A stretch of 64,000 bases of DNA from assembly GCA_026708115.1 (NCBI GenBank), contig JAPOVL010000034.1:20176-84175 (forward strand), written 5' to 3'. The translations under genes and the position numbers were made by a program. Below are positions 1 to 9,513 of this stretch, one piece after another. The stretch comes from Chloroflexota bacterium (GTDB lineage: Bacteria; Chloroflexota; Anaerolineae; Aggregatilineales; Phototrophicaceae). The notes beneath the pieces are model-generated. The model saw only the letters and a list, made by a program, of their open reading frames with translations. It ran no database searches and was not told the origin of the DNA. How positions within the stretch are numbered: position 1 is the stretch's first letter; each line of letters starts with the position of its first letter.

Positions 1-633
1 TACCCGATCCTCGTCGTCGATGTAGGAAAGTCCCGCCTCCGGTTGCAGATAAGCGTGTTCTTGCCAGGTAGTCTCGTATTCCGCCTCGACCACGACATCC
101 GCCCGCGCCCAGCCAGCTGCCATGTCCCCCCTGCGGATGCGATACTGCGTCACCAGATTGCCCGGGCTTTCCGGGTGCAGTTGCGGCGCGCCTTTCTCCA
201 TAGCCGCTTCCGCGTCAAAAACGGCGGGCAAGTCCTCGTATGTGACCTCGATCAGGTCAAGCGCTTCGCGGGCGATGGCGTCGCTTTCGGCAACAACCGT
301 CGCCACCATGTCCATGTAGCAGCGAACGACATCGGTACCGGGCTTGTCGCCGCCGGGACCGCAAAGCACGGGCTGATCTTTGATCACCAAGCCATATTCG
401 TTGACGGGCACGTCTTGGCTGGTGAATATGCGCACTACGCCGGGCAGCGCTTCCGCTCGGCTGGCATCTACCCGCAGGACGCGGGCATGCGCGCGCTCGC
501 TGAACTTGACCCGCATCCACAATTGCCCGGCGATATCAATATCGCCGGGATAGCGGGTCTCTCCCGTGACCTTGCCCCGGGCGTCAATCCGTTTGACCGA
601 CTGGCTGATGACGGCGCTTGCTTCTGCGGACAA
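1..633 (-). CDS. xdhA: Xanthine dehydrogenase-type molybdopterin-binding subunit, 5' part only
   Basis: This is the N-terminal 211 codons of a molybdenum hydroxylase large subunit; the gene runs off the left edge. The reading begins SAEASAVISQSVKRID and continues with KVTGETRYPGD and ERAHARVLRVD, the usual opening of the a/b hammerhead domain of XdhA/CoxL-type proteins. The start is taken as TTG at 631-633 because AGGGG lies 8 bases upstream and no ATG is available. It is the last visible gene of the minus-strand operon, 43 bases after the DUF6909-like gene, and would combine with the fused FAD/2Fe-2S subunit at 2435-3868 to oxidise hypoxanthine or xanthine. The substrate is inferred from the neighbouring purine genes; the catalytic residues lie outside the window. 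Confidence 0.88.
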   Translation of the reverse strand, partial: MSAEASAVISQSVKRIDARGKVTGETRYPGDIDIAGQLWMRVKFSERAHARVLRVDASRAEALPGVVRIFTSQDVPVNEYGLVIKDQPVLCGPGGDKPGTDVVRCYMDMVATVVAESDAIAREALDLIEVTYEDLPAVFDAEAAMEKGAPQLHPESPGNLVTQYRIRRGDMAAGWARADVVVEAEYETTWQEHAYLQPEAGLSYIDDEDRV

Positions 634-676
634 TTGTCTAACCCCTGTGCTATGTCTGGCGGCCAATGGCGCGCGT

Positions 677-2431
677 CTAGAACGACGGCATGGCCTCGAA
701 CGTCGTTTCGATCAGTTTCTCGGTCTCGTTATAGAAAATCCGTCTTAATATGGCGATGGCTGCGGCATAAGTCGGTTCAACGCCGCCAAAACTGAGACTG
801 CCAGCGCCGAGATTCTGGCCGTCTTTGGTCGGTTTATCCGAGGCATAATGCAGGAATCCAATGTCGAATTTGACCGAGTGCAAGTTGACAATCTCATTCA
901 TGGGATGCCGTTGCGGGCGGAAGGCTTCAAAGACCGCGGACAAGTAAGGTCCGCCTTCCATCTCGATATCGGTATAGCCTTCTTTGTAAAAGACGCTCAT
1001 ATAATGAGGATTCTGCAAAAACGTGCCCAAAACCGTGACCGCTTTCTGATTGTCCAGGATATTGCCATGGTGCATATACGACCGGACGTGGCGCGCGGTG
1101 AAGCAATTTCGGAAGAGATAGGTATTCTGCGAATGTTCATCGTGGATCACGTTGGGGATCATCATATCGCCGATGCGCCCGTTCAGCGTGGCCGATTTGC
1201 CCATGATGTAGACGCCATCCAGGCGCCCTACGCCCTCGGATATCCGGCTTAGCAACTCGAAAGAAGCCATGCCCAAGGGATAATCGATATTGATGATGAT
1301 GGCGTTGCTGTGGCGCAAGGGCTCGAGGTCATCGACCCGCCCCAGGCGCGGATCAAACCAGCGCGCTTCCAGCTTGCCCAATTCGATCACCTGGGTCTCG
1401 ATTTCGAAGCCTTGCCGGCTGGGAACGCGATGAATGCCCAGCCGACTTTCTTCCTCCTGCAATATGCGCTTGGCTTCGCTTCCGCGCTCGGAGAGATACT
1501 GGCGCAGCACAAAATACAAAAAATTGTCCATGCTCTTGTGGTAGCTCTGCTTGATGTCCTCGTATTCGGTCAACAAGGACTTCTCTTGAAATTTCTCGAT
1601 GTAACCGATCAGGCTTTCTTCGTAACGCCGGGCGAAGCCGGCCAATAAATTGATCAAGGAATGCGTATTGCTGGATACGAAGTAGACCGGCCTTTCATCA
1701 AGCTCGATGCCGGCAAGCGACAACTCTTCGCTCAAATGATTCCACCACGAGGCAGTGGCGCGCCGATAGTCCGCCAGCGAACCCGATATCAGTCGCAAGC
1801 TCATGCTTTTGCGCTCTCGGCTCATGTGCAGCAAGTTGTTGACAAAATCATCCTTCCACAGCAAGTGCAGCCGGCGCAAATCATTGACCGCCATGTACAA
1901 GCCTTCGGCCAACTGCGCGAAGTCGGCGGGCGCCAATGTCTTGTCCTCAGCATGCGCCAATAGCAGTGCGCGCAATTCTTGCTTTTGCAGCAAGTAATGC
2001 AGCTTGTTCCACTCGATTTGAAAAGCCGTCAAGATCGGCACCAGGTCATCAATATCTGAGCGGCTTATGATGTAAACCGCCATGATACGCCCGCCATTGA
2101 AGTGCGTCCGGCGCCGGCGCCCCGGCGCATAGACTTGCTGCCAATTGGCGATATTTTTGTAACCGGCCGCCACAAAGGCGCGGTCCATCTGCCCGACCAG
2201 CACCTCTTCGACTTGAGTAATGCAAGGAGGCAAGCGCAGGGCGCTATACATCAAGGCGGAGACATCCGGCGCCGGTTCGCTGGCGTACTCGTGCAAGGAA
2301 GAGCGCATGGCGATGTGGCTCTCGACCAAAGTCTCAATCTTGATCGCGTCGCTCGAGCGCAACAACGAGTAATAGGTGCGCATGTAGAGTTCAATTTCTT
2401 CGCTGCCGGTCTTGGGAACCCGTCTGTCCAT
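677..2431 (-). CDS. Large protein with nucleoside-phosphorylase-like C-terminal half (DUF6909-like)
   Basis: The protein has 584 residues, no signal peptide and no membrane segment. The first ~330 residues are helical and charged and match nothing I recognise. The C-terminal part contains IINIDYPLG, YIMGKSATLNGRIGDMMIP and DIEMEGG. These resemble the ribose/base-binding Gly-rich strand and the Met-Glu motif of purine nucleoside phosphorylase/AMP nucleosidase enzymes. I believe the family is catalogued as DUF6909, but this is from memory. The gene starts 3 bases after the stop of xdhBC and precedes xdhA, so it sits between two subunits of one enzyme. A role in freeing or sensing purine bases is inference only. 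Confidence 0.6.
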   Translation of the reverse strand: MDRRVPKTGSEEIELYMRTYYSLLRSSDAIKIETLVESHIAMRSSLHEYASEPAPDVSALMYSALRLPPCITQVEEVLVGQMDRAFVAAGYKNIANWQQVYAPGRRRRTHFNGGRIMAVYIISRSDIDDLVPILTAFQIEWNKLHYLLQKQELRALLLAHAEDKTLAPADFAQLAEGLYMAVNDLRRLHLLWKDDFVNNLLHMSRERKSMSLRLISGSLADYRRATASWWNHLSEELSLAGIELDERPVYFVSSNTHSLINLLAGFARRYEESLIGYIEKFQEKSLLTEYEDIKQSYHKSMDNFLYFVLRQYLSERGSEAKRILQEEESRLGIHRVPSRQGFEIETQVIELGKLEARWFDPRLGRVDDLEPLRHSNAIIINIDYPLGMASFELLSRISEGVGRLDGVYIMGKSATLNGRIGDMMIPNVIHDEHSQNTYLFRNCFTARHVRSYMHHGNILDNQKAVTVLGTFLQNPHYMSVFYKEGYTDIEMEGGPYLSAVFEAFRPQRHPMNEIVNLHSVKFDIGFLHYASDKPTKDGQNLGAGSLSFGGVEPTYAAAIAILRRIFYNETEKLIETTFEAMPSF

Positions 2432-2434
2432 GCG

Positions 2435-3868
2435 CTAGCCTTCGACCTGTCTCATCTTCGCATTGCTGGCTTCTTCAAAGGCTTTGACGATCTTGTAATA
2501 GCCCGTGCAACGGCACAGGTTGCCGCTGATGCTGTAATTGATCTGATCCCTGCTGGGCTCATCAATCTCCTCAAGCAGCTTTGCGCCCGCCATCAAAAAG
2601 CCCGGCGTGCAATAACCACACTGAACCGCAGCTTCATCGATGAAGGCGCTTTGAATCGGATGCAAGGCGCCGGCATTCGCCAGTCCTTCAACCGTCACGA
2701 TCTCGGCGCCCTGCGCTCTTGGCGCGTGCACCATACAGGACATGACGGCAACATCATCAAGGAAAACGGTACATGCGCCACATTCGCCTTCGGCGCAACC
2801 TTCCTTGGCGCCCGGAAGTTTGACGTCATCGCGCAACCAATGCAGCAGCGACTTCTGCTGTCCGCTGCGGACAAGCACCGCTTCTCCGTTGACTGTACTT
2901 TCTATCGGGGTATCTGGCAGATGCGTGAGTTGCGCTGGCAATCCTGTTTTCACCTTGGCCTCGTCCTTGCCCCAAAGCATGGGCGGGTCGCTCGGCAAGC
3001 CCGTGTCCAGGGAATCGCGCGCCAATTGTCGCAGCGCGCGCGCCACCAGGACCCTTACCATCTCGCTGCGATATTCAGCGCTGCCGCGGATGTCGTCTAT
3101 GGGCGCGGCCGTATCGGCGGCCAAGCGCCCGGCCTCCCCGATGTTTGTCGGCGTCAAGCGCCTTCCAACCAGGAATGCTTCGGCCGCCGGAGCGCGAATT
3201 ATCGTCGCAGCCACGCTACCCAGAGCAATGCGCGCCTCGCTGACCCTGTCTCCATCTTCAAGCGTAAGGACGATCGCCGCATCAACCACTGATATCGCCT
3301 GGGCCCGGCGCAGGCCCAGCTTCAAGAAAACGCCCCGCTGATTGTCATGCAGCGCCGGGAACGCAATCGCGCTCAGCATTTCATTCGGTTGCATAACCGT
3401 CTGGCGGAAGCCAGTGTAAAAATCTTCCAGGCCAACCCAGCGCTCCCCATCCAGCGACGAAAGCTGAACTTCGGCGCCCAGGGCGATCAAGGGCGTGATG
3501 GTGTCATTGGCCGGCGAAGCCGTAATGAGATTGCCGGCGACAGTAGCGCGGTTGCGTATCTGCGGCGCGCCGACTTCCCAAGAGGCCTGCGCCAGCGGCA
3601 GGCCCCGCTCGCGTATCAGCGCGCTGCCCAGGACATGATTGTGCGTCGCCAAGGGCCCCAGGCAGATCATGCCCTCGCTCAAGCGAATCTCCTCCAGCCC
3701 CTTGACCCGCGTGATATCGATCAGGACCCCGAGCTGCGGATGCTGCCCGCGCTCCATCTCGATGATCAGATCCGTGCCCCCGGCCACAATTCGCGCCTCT
3801 TGCCGGTGCCGGTCAAGCAGAGCGAGCGCCTCCTCGACCTTGCTGACGGAATGATATGCCTGCCACAT
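2435..3868 (-). CDS. xdhB/xdhC: Xanthine dehydrogenase FAD-binding and 2Fe-2S subunits fused
   Basis: This 477-residue protein carries two electron-transfer modules of a molybdenum hydroxylase. Residues 1 to ~280 are the FAD domain (VAGGTDLI near 28-35 and TVAGNLITASPANDT near 108-122). After a linker, residues ~320-475 are the 2Fe-2S domain, with CAEGECGAC near 359, then QCGYCTPG and NLCRCTGYY for the two clusters. In eukaryotic and XdhA-type fusions the iron-sulfur part is N-terminal, so the order here is reversed. AGGAGG from the upstream repeat precedes the ATG. The molybdenum subunit is two genes downstream. Electrons would pass from Mo through 2Fe-2S to FAD and then to NAD or another acceptor. 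Confidence 0.92.
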   Translation of the reverse strand: MWQAYHSVSKVEEALALLDRHRQEARIVAGGTDLIIEMERGQHPQLGVLIDITRVKGLEEIRLSEGMICLGPLATHNHVLGSALIRERGLPLAQASWEVGAPQIRNRATVAGNLITASPANDTITPLIALGAEVQLSSLDGERWVGLEDFYTGFRQTVMQPNEMLSAIAFPALHDNQRGVFLKLGLRRAQAISVVDAAIVLTLEDGDRVSEARIALGSVAATIIRAPAAEAFLVGRRLTPTNIGEAGRLAADTAAPIDDIRGSAEYRSEMVRVLVARALRQLARDSLDTGLPSDPPMLWGKDEAKVKTGLPAQLTHLPDTPIESTVNGEAVLVRSGQQKSLLHWLRDDVKLPGAKEGCAEGECGACTVFLDDVAVMSCMVHAPRAQGAEIVTVEGLANAGALHPIQSAFIDEAAVQCGYCTPGFLMAGAKLLEEIDEPSRDQINYSISGNLCRCTGYYKIVKAFEEASNAKMRQVEG

Positions 3869-3880
3869 AGCGGCGCTGCC

Positions 3881-3973
3881 TCCTGTTTGCCTAAACCGCG
3901 TCGTCCAAGCGTCAAGACGACTTACTATTTTGCCTGAGCGCGACCGACCTTTTCCCTGCCGCCGAGCGGCTCT
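3881..3973 (-). repeat. Intergenic ~95-bp repeat, copy A
   Basis: One of six near full-length copies of the same element. Read on the minus strand it starts AGAGCCGCTCGGCGGCAGG, passes a central CGCTCAGGCAAAAT block and ends TAGGCAAACAGGAGG. It fills the gap between the metallophosphoesterase stop and the xdhBC start. Its last bases (AGGAGG) are the ribosome binding site for xdhBC. Confidence 0.85.
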
Positions 3974-3983
3974 AGGTATCGGC

Positions 3984-4604
3984 TCACGATGCCGATTGTG
4001 GTTCCAACTCCAATACCGTAAATGGATTGATGTTCAAGACGCAGGTGGACCGGAATTGCGTTCGCACAATTTTTCGGCGATCCCAGGTATGTACATGGCC
4101 ATGCAACATATAGCGCGGCCGATACCATTTCAAAACATTGATGAAACTGTCGAATCCCCGATGCGCGAAGTCCCCGCCATCGTGGATATTCCGCGCCGGC
4201 GAATGGGTGACAAACAGATCAATGCCGCGCCTTCCCGTCACGCGATTCCACAGGACCTTGGTGCCCAGTTGAACAACCTGCCAGTGCATTTGCATCTGTG
4301 TATACTGGATCTCGCCCGCATTATAGCGAATCGAACCTTCCAATCCGGCCAGGGTCAAACCTTTGTATTCAACGACCCTGCCATGCAAATCGATGCCGCC
4401 GGGCGGGTCATCCTTGTAGATCTCATCGTGATTGCCGCGCACGTAAAACATCGGTACGCTGATGATGGTGCTGATGAAATCAAGATAACCCGGCGGCATA
4501 TCGCCGCAACTTACGATTAAGTCAATATCGCTATATTGGCGACGCAGATTGACCGCGCTATGCAACTGTGGCGCTTCCATGTCGCTGACGCAGAGAATCT
4601 TCAC
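3984..4604 (-). CDS. Calcineurin-like metallophosphoesterase
   Basis: The protein (206 residues from the chosen GTG) begins VKILCVSDMEAP and carries the phosphoesterase metal motifs in order: SD near the start (D-x-E variant of D-x-H), CGDMP, GNHDE, THSP and HGHVHTW. It probably hydrolyses a phosphate ester or diester with two bound metals in the cytoplasm. The reading frame stays open further upstream into the LLM gene, but family alignment favours this start. No clear SD is visible. It is the last gene before repeat copy A, and its stop lies just outside that repeat. The substrate is unknown. Confidence 0.8.
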   Translation of the reverse strand: MKILCVSDMEAPQLHSAVNLRRQYSDIDLIVSCGDMPPGYLDFISTIISVPMFYVRGNHDEIYKDDPPGGIDLHGRVVEYKGLTLAGLEGSIRYNAGEIQYTQMQMHWQVVQLGTKVLWNRVTGRRGIDLFVTHSPARNIHDGGDFAHRGFDSFINVLKWYRPRYMLHGHVHTWDRRKIVRTQFRSTCVLNINPFTVLELEPQSAS

Positions 4605-4657
4605 AGCCCGGTCTCGAAAACCTGAATCGCGGCCCTTTTCTCCGGCACGTTCCACCC

Positions 4658-5665
<1,008 letters not shown>

Positions 5666-5811
5666 CTTTCAACTCCAGACCCTAACGGTGTTCACCAATT
5701 GCCGTATTATCAACATAAATGAAGCTCATACACAAATCAACCGTCTTAGTCCAATCGACCCCTGTCGCTGCGCGACCGTCGACCCCGATGCCGGCATGCC
5801 ACTAAGGTCCC

Positions 5812-6474
5812 TCACTCCGGCGTTTCCATTCCGCCGCTGCAAACGAAGGAAAAATCCGGCAAATGCCCGAAACTGCCACCCGAACGAATTCGCTGGTATA
5901 GATCGAGATCCTCCGGGACATCAATATCCGAAGCCAATCGGTCGGAGTGATAAGTTATGACCTCGATTCCGGCGCCTTCGGCGCTGGCGATATGCCGCTG
6001 ATAACTGCCCGGACCGTAGTCAAACTGCATCAACCCCGGCGGACACACCAGCAAGGCGTTCGTGCCATCGCCGTTATGATCGGTTGCAATAACAATCGAA
6101 TGGTTCTTGCGCAATCCGATCAGCGCTTGAATATCATCAGCCTGCACGAAGGGCAAATCAGCCGGCAAGATCAATACCCCGTCTACTCGCCAACTCTTGA
6201 CGATCATCGTGGCGCGCATCAGCGCCGGATTGAGGTCCGAGATCGCCCCTTCCTGGATGGTCTTCGCGCCCATTTCGCGGGCGATTGCCAAGGCCTTGGT
6301 ATCGCGCGAGATGACCAAAACGCCAGAGACCTCAGGCACCGTCGTGACCACCGAGAGCACATGCCGGAACATCGCCCCCGCCAGTTGGTACCGTTGTTCG
6401 CTAGACAAAACCGCGGATAGCCGGCTCTTGGCGTTTTTCAAAGGCTTGACGGGTACAATCGCCCAGAGACTCAT
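5812..6474 (-). CDS. cofC: 2-phospho-L-lactate guanylyltransferase
   Basis: This enzyme activates 2-phospholactate (or phosphoenolpyruvate) with GTP for F420 side-chain assembly. The protein, 220 residues from [12 protein letters not shown], shows the nucleotidyltransferase opening VPVKPLKNAKSRLS and the metal-binding stretch GVLILPADLPFV of the CofC/FbiD family. The chosen ATG overlaps the cofD stop as ATGA, which indicates translational coupling and rules out the seven-residue longer start. It is followed by a 146-base gap and the LLM oxidoreductase. Confidence 0.9.
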   Translation of the reverse strand: MSLWAIVPVKPLKNAKSRLSAVLSSEQRYQLAGAMFRHVLSVVTTVPEVSGVLVISRDTKALAIAREMGAKTIQEGAISDLNPALMRATMIVKSWRVDGVLILPADLPFVQADDIQALIGLRKNHSIVIATDHNGDGTNALLVCPPGLMQFDYGPGSYQRHIASAEGAGIEVITYHSDRLASDIDVPEDLDLYQRIRSGGSFGHLPDFSFVCSGGMETPE

Positions 6475-7415
6475 GCTCCCCAACTTTCTACCCAATCGAG
6501 CGTCGCTCGCGCCAGCGATTTCTTGTCATCCTCAGTTTTCATAAGGGTGTTCACTTGTATGGAACGCAGCTCGCTGCACCCCAATGGTTCGTTTTGGCTA
6601 TCGTTCACAAATCCGTTGATGATGCCAGTATAAAAGTTGGCGATATTTGCCGCAGTCACTTCCTGTCCCAGTTCAGACATGATTTTGGCCGTGGGGCCCT
6701 TCACCGCGGCGCCCCCGATGATAGGCGTAACCGCTACTACGGGTACGTCAAGACTCGTCAGCAAGTCTCGCATGCCCTTCACAGCCAGGATCGGAGCCAC
6801 TGACAACCAGGGATTCGACGGCGCGATCAAGACCATATCCGCCGCCATCAATGCCGACCGAACCTGGGTTGTAAGACTTGATTTCTCGCTGCCGGCATGT
6901 CGGATCGACTTGAGCGCCGGCTGCCAGCGATGTTTAACAAAGTATTCCTGGAAACCCAATTCGCCCAACTCGAGCGTCTCGATCTTGGTCGGGATTTCCT
7001 CATCGCTCATAGGCAGCAAAGCCGCATCCAGGCCCAGCGACTTGGACAAGCGCCCGGTCGCCTCTGTCAACGAGCGCCCGCAGCGCAAGAGTTGGCTGCG
7101 CTGCAAATGCGTAGCCAGATCCTTGTCTCCCAGCCGAAACCAGGTATCCACGCCGTAGAAGCTATTCAAGGTCTCGAGCGCAACGGCGCTGTCGCCCTTC
7201 AGCCCCCAGCCCAAATCCGGGTTGACCAGGCCAGCCAGCGTATACATCACGGTATCAAGATCTGGGCAGATCCTTAAACCCAGATGCCAAAAATCGTCCC
7301 CCGTATTCACAACAAAGGTCAGTCGCTGCCCCGGCAGGATCTGAGCCAGACCGCTAGCCAACTTCGCCCCGCCTACACCGCCCAGCAATACGACGATGTC
7401 CTTGTCTAGCGCCAC
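6471..7415 (-). CDS. cofD: 2-phospho-L-lactate transferase
   Basis: This enzyme transfers the phospholactyl (or enolpyruvyl) group to the deazaflavin Fo to give (dehydro)F420-0. The protein (314 residues) begins [20 protein letters not shown], the CofD Rossmann-like opening, and contains [23 protein letters not shown] and APSNPWLSV, both typical of the family. GTG is chosen because GAGGG lies four bases upstream and because longer starts run far into the nitroreductase gene. It overlaps that gene by 10 bases and cofC by 4. The Fo synthase genes (cofG/cofH or fbiC) are not in the window. Confidence 0.92.
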   Translation of the reverse strand: MALDKDIVVLLGGVGGAKLASGLAQILPGQRLTFVVNTGDDFWHLGLRICPDLDTVMYTLAGLVNPDLGWGLKGDSAVALETLNSFYGVDTWFRLGDKDLATHLQRSQLLRCGRSLTEATGRLSKSLGLDAALLPMSDEEIPTKIETLELGELGFQEYFVKHRWQPALKSIRHAGSEKSSLTTQVRSALMAADMVLIAPSNPWLSVAPILAVKGMRDLLTSLDVPVVAVTPIIGGAAVKGPTAKIMSELGQEVTAANIANFYTGIINGFVNDSQNEPLGCSELRSIQVNTLMKTEDDKKSLARATLDWVESWGA

Positions 7416-8017
7416 AATGCCCTCGTTTCCCAGTTTTCCCGGCCGCGCGTCCTTTCGCCGGATGGGTAGCCGATAGTGATCATGCCTTGCGCTTGCCAAT
7501 CAGGGGGCAGGTCGAGAACCGCGCCCACCAGATCGGGACAGAACAGCGGGGCGCACATCCAGCAAGCGCCCAAGCCCAGACTGCTGGCCATGAGCAGTAT
7601 ATTTTGCCCGGCCATGGCTGTGCTCTGGATCGCCATGCTGCGTTCATGACCGTTGCGTTTTTCATCGGGATAAGTATCCATATCGGATACGGTCATGCAC
7701 AGCAAGATCATTAAGGGCGCGCTACTTATCCGCTCGAAGGACCGGCCGACGTCTTCCTCGATAACCGGCTCGGGCAGGCCGTCCGCTTCCAGGTCAGCGC
7801 GCAGCTTCGCCCCCATGGCGCGCGCAAGCCCCTCTTTCTTGGCCTGGTCACAGACGATGACGAAGCGCCAGGGCTGCCGGTTATGCGCCGACGGCGCCCA
7901 GATCGCCGCCTCCAGCAACTGATCCAAGGCACCCTCGGGAATCGGGCGCCGCTGATAACGCCGCAGGGAGCGTCGCGCGCGAAAAAACTTCAAGAGGTCT
8001 TGCGGTTGAATTTCCAC
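7406..8017 (-). CDS. Nitroreductase-fold FMN protein, probable dehydro-F420-0 reductase
   Basis: The 203-residue protein has nitroreductase features: FRARRSLRRYQ near the start (FMN phosphate binding), AIWAPSAHNRQPWRF and GLGACWMCAPLF. In actinobacteria the same fold forms the C-terminal half of FbiB, next to the CofE-like ligase, and reduces dehydro-F420-0. Here it is a separate gene directly after cofE (14-base gap) and before cofD (10-base overlap), so the same function is a reasonable inference. The start is GTG with no clear SD. A general nitroreductase role remains possible. Confidence 0.82.
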   Translation of the reverse strand: MEIQPQDLLKFFRARRSLRRYQRRPIPEGALDQLLEAAIWAPSAHNRQPWRFVIVCDQAKKEGLARAMGAKLRADLEADGLPEPVIEEDVGRSFERISSAPLMILLCMTVSDMDTYPDEKRNGHERSMAIQSTAMAGQNILLMASSLGLGACWMCAPLFCPDLVGAVLDLPPDWQAQGMITIGYPSGERTRGRENWETRALWR

Positions 8018-8031
8018 GGATGTTTTCTGAT

Positions 8032-8799
8032 CTATCGATACAAATCATGTTCCGGGGCGCGGTTCAAGTCCGACGCTGACCCGGGCGCCGCCGCGACATC
8101 AAGCCCGCGGATGACGATGGCGGGATAACCCTCATCGGCCTCTCCGCATAATAAATGCGCCGCCGAAGCCAGCAGATCCGCATGTGCCTGCTGCGTCACC
8201 TCCAGCTTTCGGCCATACAAGTCCGTCCTGCCGCGCAGATCCCTAACCGCTGCAATGCCCGCCACTCCGATCGCTACCCCGACATTGCCGACGCGAAAAG
8301 GGCGGCCATGCGAATCGCTGATGACCACCCCAACCTCGACAGCGAGCGCCTCTCGCAGAGCGTCCCGCAGGTCCGATGCCGAAGCGTCGGGGTCCAGCGG
8401 CAGCAATAGCGCGCTATCGTCGCCGCTTTCGATATTGGATTGATCCAATCCCGAATTTGCCGAAACGAAGCCCAAGCGATGCTGCGTCACCAGCACGCCG
8501 CGGCGCGCCCGTGAAACCAGCGTCGCCTCTTGCAGAACCAGCTCGACCAGTCGCGGATCTTTATCCGTTTCCGCGGCCAGCTCTGCTGCTGCCGACGAAA
8601 CGGAAACTGCGGCCAATGCCATTTGGCGTCCCTCGGCCTTGGAAACAATCTTCGATGAGACGACCAGAACATCTCCCTCCGCCAAGGGCAAGCCCGCTGC
8701 CAGCGCCCGGTCTGATATGATCGACGCAATGTCGTCGCCGGGCTGGATCAGAGGAATATCGGGTATCGCGAAAGCGGAAAAAGACGGGATCGCGCGCAC
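8032..8799 (-). CDS. cofE: Coenzyme F420-0:L-glutamate ligase
   Basis: CofE adds glutamate residues to F420-0 using GTP. The 255-residue protein contains GDVLVVSSKIVSKAEGR, VLVTQHRLGFVSANSGLDQSN and VGVVISDSHGRPFRVGNVG, all signature stretches of CofE/FbiB ligases. It begins at GTG, two bases after the npdG stop, so the genes are tightly coupled. Its length matches the stand-alone archaeal type, with the nitroreductase domain encoded separately downstream. Confidence 0.93.
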   Translation of the reverse strand: MRAIPSFSAFAIPDIPLIQPGDDIASIISDRALAAGLPLAEGDVLVVSSKIVSKAEGRQMALAAVSVSSAAAELAAETDKDPRLVELVLQEATLVSRARRGVLVTQHRLGFVSANSGLDQSNIESGDDSALLLPLDPDASASDLRDALREALAVEVGVVISDSHGRPFRVGNVGVAIGVAGIAAVRDLRGRTDLYGRKLEVTQQAHADLLASAAHLLCGEADEGYPAIVIRGLDVAAAPGSASDLNRAPEHDLYR

Positions 8800-8801
8800 G
8801 G

Positions 8802-9479
8802 TTATGTATCCAGGCCCGTGATGCGGATGCCCGCGCCTTTGACCTTGTAGCGCTTGTTGATGTGTAACAAGATGGGCGTCAGCGACTCCACCGCCACCGC
8901 GTTCTTGAGCGCGCCGGCATCAATGCCGCGCATGCCGGCCGCCTCCGCCAATTCGATCGCGGCCGCCTTGGCCTGCGGGTCGTCGGCGCAAACCAGTACG
9001 TCACAATCAACAGGCCGATCCAACTGCTTAAGTTTGACCGCGCTGACATTTTGAAAAGCCGCTGCCACAGCGGCTTCGTCGCCAAGGATGGCCTGGGCTT
9101 CCAATGCCGCAGCGCCGCCAGCCGGCAGATTGACAGCCATGACTTCCGGCGGCTGCAAAGGCACCGTGAGATCAATGACTACCTTGCCGCGACAGACCTC
9201 TCCCAGGCCTTGCAAAGTCGGCTTGTGCGCGGAATAAGGCACGCTGAGAACGATCACGTCGGCTGCGACCGCCGCAGCGGCATTTGACATCCCGCGCAGC
9301 AAGTCCCGACCCATTTCAGCGTTCATTTCCGCTGAACGCCCAACAGCCTTCTCGAGCGAGCGCGAGCCGATGATCACGCGATAGCCGCTCTGGGCCCAGC
9401 GCATCGCCAGTCCCGCGCCTTCCTTTCCCGTGCCGCCCAGGATCGCCAGCGTCGTCTGGCGCTGATTCGCTTCTGACAT
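8802..9479 (-). CDS. npdG: NADPH-dependent F420 reductase
   Basis: This enzyme exchanges hydride between NADPH and F420. The protein (225 residues) begins MSEANQRQTTLAILGGTGKEGAGLAMRW in the reading, with the Rossmann GGTGKEG motif and the phosphate-binding IIGSRSLEKA that fits NADP. It also has VIVLSVPYSAH and VIDLTVPLQPP. ATG at 9479 is preferred over the in-frame GTG one codon earlier; GGAG is 14 bases upstream. It lies between ssnA (34-base gap) and cofE (2-base gap), at the head of the F420 block. Confidence 0.9.
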   Translation of the reverse strand: MSEANQRQTTLAILGGTGKEGAGLAMRWAQSGYRVIIGSRSLEKAVGRSAEMNAEMGRDLLRGMSNAAAAVAADVIVLSVPYSAHKPTLQGLGEVCRGKVVIDLTVPLQPPEVMAVNLPAGGAAALEAQAILGDEAAVAAAFQNVSAVKLKQLDRPVDCDVLVCADDPQAKAAAIELAEAAGMRGIDAGALKNAVAVESLTPILLHINKRYKVKGAGIRITGLDT

Positions 9480-9513
9480 CACTTGTCTTTCTCCGTCTCA
9501 ATCGGCAAAAGCG

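Noticed and set aside
43..795. 250-codon open frame on the plus strand
   Set aside because: It is antisense to xdhA and the DUF6909-like gene. The minus reading gives clear molybdenum-hydroxylase sequence, the plus reading has no recognisable motif.
2102..3292. 396-codon plus-strand open frame
   Set aside because: Antisense shadow of the xdhBC gene and the end of its neighbour; the minus frame carries the FAD and 2Fe-2S motifs.
4604..4650. Possible decayed repeat near the metallophosphoesterase start
   Set aside because: The resemblance to the CCTGAGCGCGGC...CCGG block is weak and lies inside open coding frames.
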